In this document: positions 1 through 5,555 of the stretch, one piece after another | Layout: each line of letters starts with the position of its first letter | How positions within the stretch are numbered: position 1 is the stretch's first letter | Assembly: GCA_018971925.1 (NCBI GenBank) | Contig: JAGWZT010000156.1 | Coordinates: forward strand, 1 to 5,555 | Direction of reading: 5' to 3' | Source: Lysobacteraceae bacterium | GTDB lineage: Bacteria; Pseudomonadota; Gammaproteobacteria; Xanthomonadales; Rhodanobacteraceae | DNA length: 5,555 nucleotides | Translations under genes and position numbers: made by a program | The notes under the pieces: model-generated | Databases searched by the model: none | Told to the model about the DNA's origin: nothing | The model's input: only the letters and a program-made list of their open reading frames with translations

Positions 1-42
1 GGGGCAGGCTTGGCCATTTGCCTGCAGGGCAAGGAAGAGTGA
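1..42 (+). CDS. Possible 3' end of an upstream gene (thiolase-like tail), partial
   Basis: Frame 1 is open from the first base to a TGA at 40-42 and reads GAGLAICLQGKEE then stop. The Gly-x-Gly-Leu-Ala-x-Cys-Leu pattern resembles the segment after the catalytic cysteine of thiolases (GGGxGxAxxxE), which lies a few residues from the C-terminus in that family. Most third positions are G or C, as in the synthase downstream. Thirteen codons are too few to be sure that this is coding at all, and the usual Glu of the pattern is Gln here. If real, the gene ends about 200 bases before the synthase on the same strand. The thiolase link is a pattern resemblance only. Confidence 0.25.
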   Translation, partial: GAGLAICLQGKEE

Positions 43-245
43 GGAAGATGTATGTCGATACATAGACGAGCGATGACACAGCCATGCGGGCAAAGGGCCA
101 CGGCCCGAGGGGTTGCTCCGCAGCGGCCGCCATACTTCGGTGCACGCCTTGGCCATGGAACCACCATGACGCTGCGGCACACGCCTCGTCTGGCAACCGC
201 TGCGGAAGCAACGCGGCTCACTTGGCATAGCGTCAACAGGCCCTA
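43..245. other. Intergenic / 5' leader region, no confident gene
   Basis: Codon use in this stretch is unlike the downstream gene. The one longer open frame, 52-246 on the plus strand (64 codons), has many A/T third positions and uses ATA, AGA, CGA and AGG, so it is probably not a normal protein gene. It does have a purine-rich Shine-Dalgarno-like GAGGA six bases before its ATG, and its TAG shares one base with the GTG at 246. Besides the hairpin at 48-63, short inverted repeats lie at 95-106 (GGGCC-AC-GGCCC) and 154-168 (CATGG-AACCA-CCATG). None is followed by a T-run, so none looks like an intrinsic terminator. I see no convincing sigma-70 -35/-10 pair. Confidence 0.6.
48..63. repeat. Short inverted repeat (6-bp arms, 4-base loop)
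   Basis: The bases read ATGTAT-GTCG-ATACAT, a perfect 6-bp inverted repeat. It is conspicuously AT-rich in an otherwise GC-rich region and lies just after the TGA of the possible upstream gene. As RNA it would be a weak tetraloop hairpin. As DNA it could be a small dyad binding site for a dimeric regulator. It lacks a GC-rich stem and T-run, so it is not a standard terminator. It overlaps two ATG triplets (48 and 52); the first opens a five-codon frame ending in TAG. Confidence 0.35.
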
Positions 246-1490
246 GTGCCACGCAACCGCCGCCCACAAGCATGGATTCGCCGTCTCGGGATGCGGCGCT
301 CCGCCCGTGTTGCTGCACGCAATCGTAACCGCGGCACTCCGCACGAGGCCGACGGCGCCGCGGCAGCACCGATTCCGGCCCGTGTGCTTGCACGCGCGCA
401 CGACAGCCTGAGCCAGGCCGCCGCGTTTGATCTCGACAAGGCGCTCGCCGCGCACGATCGCACGCTGCAACACGCCTATGCGGTCGCGCGCACCGCCGCG
501 ATAGACAACCGCCGCGTCGAACCCGCGGCGGAATGGCTGATCGACAACGTCTACCTGATCCGCAACGAGATCCGTGAAGTGCGCGAGGCGTTGCCGGCGA
601 AGATCTGGAGACGGCTTCCGCGCAACGACACCGACGGCGAGGTGGTGCCGCGCATGCTGCGCGCCCTGCGCGCCTGCATCGCGCAAGGGGATGGCAATGT
701 CGAACCCGACGCGGTCGAGCGTTATCTCGACGACTACCAGGCGCACGCAACCTTCGACCTGGTCGAACTGTGGACACTGCCGGTACTGGTGCGGGTAGCG
801 CTGATCGAAGGACTGGCTGGAGACGCCGCCGCGATCACCCGCCGCATGCGGGCTTACTCAAACGCCGAAGCGTGGGCCGAGCGCCTGATCGGCGTGGCCA
901 CGCGCGCGCCCAACGACATGCTGCTGGGTGTCGCCGAAATGGCACGCACCGACGTGTTCGCATCGGCCGCCTTCGCGGCCGAGTTCTACCGTCTGCTCGA
1001 AGGCAAGCACCCTTCGCTGAAACTCGCGCTTACCTTCGCCGAGCAGCAACTTGAACAGCGCGGCACCAGCGTGTCGCGCGTGATCGACGAGGAATCGCGC
1101 GCGCAGGCGGCGGACCAGGTTTCCATCGCCAACCGCATCAACAGCCTGCGCCGCATCAACGATTACAACTGGTCCGAATTGCTGGAGCGCGTCGGCAAGG
1201 TCGACCGCATCCTCGGCGAGGATCCGGCCGGCGCGTATGCCGGCATGGATTTCGCCACCCGCGGCCGCTACCGGCACGCGGTGGAAGTGCTCGCAAAACG
1301 CAGCGGCCGCGGCGAAGCCGATGTCGCGCAGCGCGCGCTGGAACTTGCACGGCTCGATTGCGCGCCCGGCACCGATCCGCGCCGCCGCCACGTCGGCTAT
1401 TCCCTGATCGGCCAGGGGCTCGCGACCTTCGCGCAGGCGCTGGGCGCGCGCACACCGGCCGAATACCGGATCGCGGAACGATTGCGACGC
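246..1490 (+). other. ndvB: Synthase N-terminal cytosolic region (residues about 1-415)
   Basis: This helical region precedes the first membrane segment. From about residue 95 it carries the conserved family pattern AEWLIDNVYLIRNEIREVRE, followed by the Leu-Pro and Arg-rich stretch seen in NdvB homologues. Later family landmarks are the block DYNWSELLERVGKVDRIL, an MDFATRGRYRHAVE block and GYSLIGQGLATFAQALG just before the first membrane segment. In known Cgs proteins this region is cytosolic and lies ahead of the glucosyltransferase; its own role is poorly defined. The first 45 or so residues are not recognisably conserved, which is why the start cannot be settled from homology alone. Confidence 0.8.
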
Positions 1491-4400
1491 TGGCCATCGC
1501 TGACCTACCTGGGGAGCATCCTGCTGGTCAGCCTGCTGGTGACCGCGCTGGTTGCGGGCGGCCGCCATTGGTATTTCACGTCGATGCCGCTGGCGGTCGA
1601 CTTCGTGTTGCTGGTCGCGGTGTTCGTCGCGGCCAGCCAGCCTGCCGTCGCGCTGATGAACTGGTTGCTGGGCATGCTCGTCCCCGCACGCCTGCTGCCG
1701 CGCATGTCGTTTTCCGGCGGCATCCCCGACGAGTGCCGCACGCTGGTGGTGGTGCCGTGGCTGCTGGGCAGCACGCAAGGACTGGCGGACCAGCTCGACG
1801 CGCTGGAAATACGCTACCTCGGCAACCGCGACCGCAATCTGCATTACGCGCTGCTCACCGATTTTCCGGACGCACCCGAACGCGACATGCCGGGCGACCA
1901 GGCATTGCTGGAAGCCGCGACCGCCGGCATCGACCGGCTCAACGCGCGGCATCCGTTGCCCGGCAGCACGCGGTTTCACCTGTTCCACCGGCCGCGCGAG
2001 TGGAACCCGCGCCAATCGGTGTGGATGGGCTTCGAGCGCAAGCGCGGCAAACTCGGCGACCTCAACCGTGTATTGCGCGGCACGCGTCCGGAGCGCGCAT
2101 TCGGCGTGGTGGTGGGTGACATCGACGCGCTGCAGGCGGCGCGCTACGTGATCACGCTGGACGCCGATACCCAGTTGCCGCCGGAAGCGGGACGCAAACT
2201 GGTCGAAACCATGGCGCACCCGCTGAACCGGCCGTGGTTCAGCAAGGGCTCGCGCCGCGTGATCGCCGGTTACGGGCTGCTGCAGCCGCGCATTTCGGTG
2301 ACCTACGAGAGCACGCGGCCCAGCCGTTTCGCACGCCTGTTCAGCGATGCGACGGGGCTCGACCCGTATACGCGCGCCGTTTCCGACGTGTACCAAGACC
2401 TGTTCGGCGAAGCTTCGTTCGTCGGCAAGGGCATCTACGACATCGACGCCTTCAGCCGCTCGGTGGGCACGCGTTTCCCGAACGACCTGATCCTGTCGCA
2501 CGACCTGCTGGAAGGCTCCTACGCGCGCACCGGGCTGGTCAGCGACATCGAACTGATCGAACACCAACCAAATCGCTATTCGGTGGACGTGCGCCGCCGC
2601 CACCGCTGGACGCGCGGCGACTGGCAGATCGTGCAGTGGCTGCTGCCGATCGTGCCGGGTCCGCGCCGGCGCGGGCTGCGCAACACCCTGAAGGCGCACC
2701 ACCGCTGGAAGATCCTCGACAACCTGCGGCGCGGGCTGGTGCCATTCGCGATGCTGGTGCTGGTGTTGCATGGCTGGATCCGTGCCGACGTGCCGGCCTA
2801 CTGGACGCTGGTGCTGGTCGCCTTCCTGCTCGGCCCGGCCGTGCTGATCGCGCTGGTGCAGGTGCTGCGCAACGCCTGGTCACGGGTGCCGCCGCGACGC
2901 TGGCGCAATACCTGGCGCGGCATCCGCGACGTGTTGCTGCGCGAGCTTTTCGCGATAGCGACGTTGCCGTTCGAGGCCATGCTGAACCTGGACGCGATCA
3001 CCCGCAGTGCCGGGCGCCTGTTGTTCACCCGCCGGCACCTGCTCGAATGGACGCCGATGACGGACGCCGCCCGCGGCGCCGCCGACAGCCTCGCGGGCTA
3101 CCTGCGCCTGATGTGGGTGGCCCCGGCCACGGCCGTGGTGATCGGGATCGTGGTCGGCGTACATGCACCCGCCTCGTTGCCGGCCGCGCTGCCGTTCCTG
3201 GCCTTGTGGTTCGCGGCGCCGGCCGTGGCTTGGGCGATCAGCCGCCGGCCGCCGCGGCAACCCTTGCCGCTGGATGCGGCGCAGCAGGCGTTCCTGCACG
3301 GTGTCGCGCGCCGCGTATGGCACTGGTTCGAGGCGTTCGTCGGTGCCGACGAGAACTGGTTGCCGCCGGACAACTGCCAGGTCTTTCCGGTCGAGCAGGT
3401 CGCGCACCGCACCTCGCCCACCAACATCGGCATGGGCTTGCTCGCCAACCTCAGCGCGTGCGATTTCGGCTACCTCACCCACGGCGAATACCTGCGCCGC
3501 ACCGCCGCGACGCTGGAGGCACTGCGTGGAATGCCGCGTCTTCGCGGCCATTTCTTCAACTGGTACGACACCCAGACGCTGCGACCCCTGACGCCCCGCT
3601 ACGTCTCCAGCGTGGACAGCGGCAACCTGATGGGATGCCTGCTGGTCCTCGCGAATGCGCTGGAACATGGCGACGAGGATCCGCTGGTGAGCCGTGCGCT
3701 GGGCGACGGCCTGCTGGATACCGCCCGGGTGCTGGGCAGCCTCCTCGACCAGGTCGAAGCACGGGGTCCGCACGCCGGCCTCGCGCTGGCGGCAACGCTG
3801 AGCGAAGTCGACACGCTGATAGCCGATGCCATCGCCAACGCGGACGCGCTGCCGGTGCTGCACGGCCTGCTGGCCCGCATCGATGCCGAAGCCGACCGAC
3901 TCGAATCGATCAACGCGGACAATGCCATCGAAGGCGAATTCGCGGAATGGACGCAGGCACTGTCACGGCAGGCCAGGGCGGCATGCGAGGAGCTCGACGA
4001 ACTGGCACCCTGGCTGGCCTTGGGCGACTTCGGCAGCGACGATCCCGAGACCCGCGCGTGGCTGGCCGAACTGGAGGGCAATCCTTCCCGGCCACGCGCC
4101 CGCGCGCTCGCCGCCGGCATCGTGGCGAGACTGGAAGCGCCCGCCAGCGAGGGCGCGCCCGATCTTTGCGCCGCCTTGCGCGAAATGGACGCCACGCTGA
4201 ACCGCCGCCGCGACGATGCGCTCGCACTGGCCAGGACCTGCCGCGAACTCGCGAGCATGGACCTGTCCTTCCTGTGGGACGACAAGCGCGAGCAATTCAC
4301 CATCGGCTACGACGTCGAGCGCGACAAGCGCGACAGCGGCCGCTACGACCTGCTCGCATCCGAGTCGCGGATCCTGAGCTACGTCGCGATCGCGCAGGGC

Positions 4401-5555
4401 CACGTGCCGCCTTCGCACTGGTTCAAGCTGGGACGGCTGCTCACCGTCGCGGCCGGCCGCCCCGCGCTGGTGTCATGGAGCGGCTCGATGTTCGAATACC
4501 TGATGCCGAACCTGCTGATGCCTAGCTACCGCGGCACGCTGCTAGAGGACACCTGCGGCGCCGCCGTCGCCCGCCAGATCCGCTACGGCTCGCAGCAACA
4601 GGTACCGTGGGGCGTTTCCGAATCGGCCTACAACGCCACCGATGCCAACCTCGTGTACCAGTACCGCGCGTTCGGCGTCCCCGGGCTGGGCCTGAAACGC
4701 GGCCTCGGCGACGACCTCGTGGTCGCGCCCTACGCCACCGTGCTGGCGTTGATGCTGGAACCATCGGCCGCCTGCGACAACCTCGAACGCCTGGCCGGCA
4801 TGGGTGCGCTGACCCGTTACGGCTTCTTCGAAGCGCTCGACTTCACCAGCGGCCGCGTCAGCGAAGGCAGCGATTACGCGCTGGTGAAATGCTGGATGGC
4901 GCACCACCACGGCATGAGCCTGCTGGCGCTGTCATCGGTGCTCAACCGGCAACCGATGCAACGCCGCTTCATGCGCGAACCGATGTTCAGCGCCTACGAA
5001 CTGTTGCTGCGCGAAAAGATCCCCGAAGCGCGTCCGCGCCACCCAGCCGCGCTCGACATCGAACAGCCGCGCCAGACCCGCGCGCGGGTCCACGCCGAAA
5101 CCCGCGAAATCACCCGCATGGACACGCCGCTGCCGGAAGCGCACCTGCTCTCGAACGGCAACTACCACGTGATGCTGACCCAGACCGGCGCCGGCTACAG
5201 CCGCTGGCGCGGCATCGCGGTCACGCGCTGGCGTGGCGACGCCACCCGCGACGACGAGGGCACCTTCGTCTACCTGCGCGACGCCGAATCCGGCAAGGCC
5301 TGGTCGGCCACGTACCAGCCGATGGGCGATCCGGACGGAACCTGCCACGCGACGTTCTCCCAGGCGCGCGCGGAGTTCCACCGCCACGACAACGGCATCG
5401 CCACCGAAGTGCTGGTCGCGGTCTCGGCCGAGGACGACATCGAACTGCGGCGGGTGCGTTTGACCAACCGCGGCAACAAGACCCGCGTCCTCGACGTGGT
5501 CAGCTATGCCGAGCCGGTGCTGGCGCCGCCGGAGGCGGATGCGGCGCATCCGGTG
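246..5555 (+). CDS. ndvB: Cyclic beta-1,2-glucan synthase (NdvB/ChvB/Cgs family), 3' truncated by window
   Basis: This inner-membrane enzyme makes cyclic beta-1,2-glucan from UDP-glucose: it elongates the chain, trims it and closes the ring. The frame stays open from an upstream TAG at 228-230 to the window end (1,770 codons) with family-like sequence throughout and no frameshift. Domains run N-terminal region, two membrane segments, GT84, four membrane segments, glycoamylase-like domain, GH94 start, collinear with rhizobial and Brucella enzymes of about 2,800-2,900 residues, so roughly the last 1,050-1,100 residues lie outside. The start is uncertain. GTG 246 has a weak AGG five bases upstream. 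ATG 291 (residue 16 in this numbering) has no visible Shine-Dalgarno. The first 30 residues hold 11 arginines, fitting a cytosolic N-terminus or an over-long start call. The family assignment is very secure. The exact glucan product is inferred from the family, and close relatives could make variants. No exporter gene (NdvA/ChvA type) is visible. Confidence 0.95.
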   Translation, partial: MPRNRRPQAWIRRLGMRRSARVAARNRNRGTPHEADGAAAAPIPARVLARAHDSLSQAAAFDLDKALAAHDRTLQHAYAVARTAAIDNRRVEPAAEWLIDNVYLIRNEIREVREALPAKIWRRLPRNDTDGEVVPRMLRALRACIAQGDGNVEPDAVERYLDDYQAHATFDLVELWTLPVLVRVALIEGLAGDAAAITRRMRAYSNAEAWAERLIGVATRAPNDMLLGVAEMARTDVFASAAFAAEFYRLLEGKHPSLKLALTFAEQQLEQRGTSVSRVIDEESRAQAADQVSIANRINSLRRINDYNWSELLERVGKVDRILGEDPAGAYAGMDFATRGRYRHAVEVLAKRSGRGEADVAQRALELARLDCAPGTDPRRRHVGYSLIGQGLATFAQALGARTPAEYRIAERLRRWPSLTYLGSILLVSLLVTALVAGGRHWYFTSMPLAVDFVLLVAVFVAASQPAVALMNWLLGMLVPARLLPRMSFSGGIPDECRTLVVVPWLLGSTQGLADQLDALEIRYLGNRDRNLHYALLTDFPDAPERDMPGDQALLEAATAGIDRLNARHPLPGSTRFHLFHRPREWNPRQSVWMGFERKRGKLGDLNRVLRGTRPERAFGVVVGDIDALQAARYVITLDADTQLPPEAGRKLVETMAHPLNRPWFSKGSRRVIAGYGLLQPRISVTYESTRPSRFARLFSDATGLDPYTRAVSDVYQDLFGEASFVGKGIYDIDAFSRSVGTRFPNDLILSHDLLEGSYARTGLVSDIELIEHQPNRYSVDVRRRHRWTRGDWQIVQWLLPIVPGPRRRGLRNTLKAHHRWKILDNLRRGLVPFAMLVLVLHGWIRADVPAYWTLVLVAFLLGPAVLIALVQVLRNAWSRVPPRRWRNTWRGIRDVLLRELFAIATLPFEAMLNLDAITRSAGRLLFTRRHLLEWTPMTDAARGAADSLAGYLRLMWVAPATAVVIGIVVGVHAPASLPAALPFLALWFAAPAVAWAISRRPPRQPLPLDAAQQAFLHGVARRVWHWFEAFVGADENWLPPDNCQVFPVEQVAHRTSPTNIGMGLLANLSACDFGYLTHGEYLRRTAATLEALRGMPRLRGHFFNWYDTQTLRPLTPRYVSSVDSGNLMGCLLVLANALEHGDEDPLVSRALGDGLLDTARVLGSLLDQVEARGPHAGLALAATLSEVDTLIADAIANADALPVLHGLLARIDAEADRLESINADNAIEGEFAEWTQALSRQARAACEELDELAPWLALGDFGSDDPETRAWLAELEGNPSRPRARALAAGIVARLEAPASEGAPDLCAALREMDATLNRRRDDALALARTCRELASMDLSFLWDDKREQFTIGYDVERDKRDSGRYDLLASESRILSYVAIAQGHVPPSHWFKLGRLLTVAAGRPALVSWSGSMFEYLMPNLLMPSYRGTLLEDTCGAAVARQIRYGSQQQVPWGVSESAYNATDANLVYQYRAFGVPGLGLKRGLGDDLVVAPYATVLALMLEPSAACDNLERLAGMGALTRYGFFEALDFTSGRVSEGSDYALVKCWMAHHHGMSLLALSSVLNRQPMQRRFMREPMFSAYELLLREKIPEARPRHPAALDIEQPRQTRARVHAETREITRMDTPLPEAHLLSNGNYHVMLTQTGAGYSRWRGIAVTRWRGDATRDDEGTFVYLRDAESGKAWSATYQPMGDPDGTCHATFSQARAEFHRHDNGIATEVLVAVSAEDDIELRRVRLTNRGNKTRVLDVVSYAEPVLAPPEADAAHPV
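1503..1673 (+). other. ndvB: Membrane segments 1-2 of the synthase
   Basis: Two hydrophobic stretches, at about residues 420-438 and 447-476, are separated by a short polar turn (GRHWYF). The arginine-rich sequence before and PARLLPR after fit the positive-inside rule, putting both the N-terminal region and the following GT84 domain in the cytosol. This matches the known topology of Brucella Cgs. Segment ends are judged by eye. Confidence 0.8.
1698..2675 (+). other. ndvB: GT84 glucosyltransferase domain (residues about 485-810)
   Basis: This domain transfers glucose from UDP-glucose to the growing beta-1,2-glucan; in studied members it uses the protein itself as initial acceptor. The processive-transferase motifs are all present: the VVVP strand at 501-504, an Asp at 539 in LLTDFPDAP, the DxD motif D639-A-D641, an acidic residue at D753 in LSHDLLEG, and the (Q/R)xxRW motif as R784-R-H-R787-W788 followed by GDWQ. 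Other strong family blocks are MGFERKRGKLGDLNR, the GYGLLQPR block around Y676, and VYQDLFGEASFVGKGIYDID at 715-734. Nothing in the active-site motifs looks broken, so the transferase is predicted active. Confidence 0.92.
2736..3239 (+). other. ndvB: Membrane segments 3-6 of the synthase
   Basis: Hydrophobic stretches lie at about residues 831-846, 853-874, 956-972 and 978-998. Between the second and third is a basic loop of about 80 residues with the family pattern LFTRRHLLEWTPM. With segments 1-2 this gives six membrane helices, so the glycoamylase-like and GH94 parts return to the cytosol, as reported for the Brucella enzyme. The first stretch (831-846) is short and its limits are approximate. 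Confidence 0.75.
3273..5024 (+). other. ndvB: Glycoamylase-like cyclisation domain (residues about 1010-1593)
   Basis: This is the Pfam glycoamylase-like region, which recent work assigns to GH189 (from memory) and to ring closure by transglycosylation. Landmarks are ENWLPPDN at 1036-1043, AHRTSPTNIG at 1053-1062, FNWYDTQTL from 1104, VDSGN at 1123-1127, MDLSFLWD from 1338, VSWSGSMFEYLMP with E1417, PWGVSESAYN with E1459, YGFFEALDF with E1529, and MAHHHGMS at 1551-1558. The acidic residues named are conserved family positions; I cannot say from the sequence which are catalytic. A helical, acidic, poorly conserved stretch (about 1140-1335) separates the two conserved halves, as is usual in this family. 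Most homologues I recall have MAHHQGM where this one has MAHHHGM. Confidence 0.9.
5142..5555 (+). other. ndvB: Start of GH94 phosphorylase-like module (from residue about 1633), truncated
   Basis: The beta-sandwich that opens GH94 proteins is recognisable from HLLSNGNYHVMLTQTGAGYS, through TRWRGDATRDDEGTFVYLRD, to the ELRRVRLTNRG and SYAEPVLAPP blocks close to the window end. In cyclic glucan synthases this module removes glucose by phosphorolysis and so sets ring size. The catalytic (alpha/alpha)6 barrel lies beyond the window, so whether its active site is intact cannot be judged. Confidence 0.9.

Noticed and set aside
95..106. GGGCC-AC-GGCCC inverted repeat as a terminator
   Set aside because: The two-base centre cannot form a loop without opening the stem to four pairs, and no T-run follows.
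191..204. Second sigma-54-like site (TGGCA then TGC)
   Set aside because: The GG and GC are offset by 10 bases rather than the required 12.
52..246. 64-codon plus-strand frame as a genuine leader gene
   Set aside because: It has a fair Shine-Dalgarno, but many A/T third positions and rare codons (ATA, AGA, CGA, AGG) and no recognisable motif. It is kept only as a point about start coupling.
243..746. Minus-strand frame of 167 codons over the 5' end of the synthase
   Set aside because: It covers the conserved AEWLIDN region of the synthase in antisense and shows no recognisable protein.
858..2771. Long minus-strand open frame of 637 codons
   Set aside because: It is antisense to the N-terminal, GT84 and first membrane parts of the synthase. 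The translation is rich in Gln, His, Arg, Ala and Val with no domain motifs. High GC suppresses stops on the antisense strand, so length alone is not evidence.
2880..3863. Minus-strand open frame of 327 codons, with others at 3599-4303, 3963-4418, 4542-4910 and 4932-5549
   Set aside because: All are antisense to conserved synthase domains, have low-complexity compositions, and show no family resemblance or supporting ribosome sites that I can see.
2234..4525. Long plus-strand open frame of 763 codons
   Set aside because: It lies in a different frame wholly inside the synthase. Its translation is Arg/Ala/Pro/Gly-rich with no family motif, as expected of an out-of-frame reading of GC-rich coding DNA, while the synthase frame shows continuous recognised domains here.
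1..5555. CRISPR array, tRNA/rRNA, insertion sequence or a novel multi-gene system
   Set aside because: I saw no spaced direct repeats, cloverleaf-like segments, rRNA-like stretches, transposase motifs or terminal inverted repeats. One known-family gene explains nearly all of the window.

Overview
This window is almost entirely one very large, uninterrupted plus-strand gene for a cyclic beta-1,2-glucan synthase (NdvB/ChvB/Cgs family). The gene opens near base 246 and runs off the right edge with no stop codon, giving 1,770 visible codons. The DNA is strongly GC-rich, with G or C dominating third codon positions and Arg mostly read from CGC. This is typical of a high-GC proteobacterium. Overall feel and the presence of an ndvB homologue make a xanthomonad-type gammaproteobacterium (Xanthomonadaceae/Rhodanobacteraceae) my best guess, but nothing here proves the taxon.

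Layout. Bases 1-42 read in frame 1 as a possible last 13 codons of an upstream plus-strand gene, faintly like the C-terminal tail of a thiolase. Bases 43-245 are an intergenic region with a short hairpin and no convincing promoter or terminator. Bases 246-5555 are the synthase. Its domains, in order, are an N-terminal cytosolic helical region (residues about 1-415), two membrane segments (420-476), the GT84 glucosyltransferase domain (485-810), four membrane segments (831-998), the glycoamylase-like cyclisation domain (1010-1593), and the start of the GH94 phosphorylase-like module (from about 1633). About 1,050-1,100 further residues should lie beyond the window if the protein has normal family length.

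How it works together. In this family one polypeptide builds a beta-1,2-glucan chain from UDP-glucose (GT84), limits its length by phosphorolysis (GH94) and closes the ring (glycoamylase-like domain). An ABC exporter, not seen here, then moves the ring to the periplasm. The order and spacing of the domains here match the classical rhizobial and Brucella enzymes, so I read this as an intact synthase cut by the window edge. I found no new multi-gene system. The many other long open frames on both strands are compositional shadows of this one gene.
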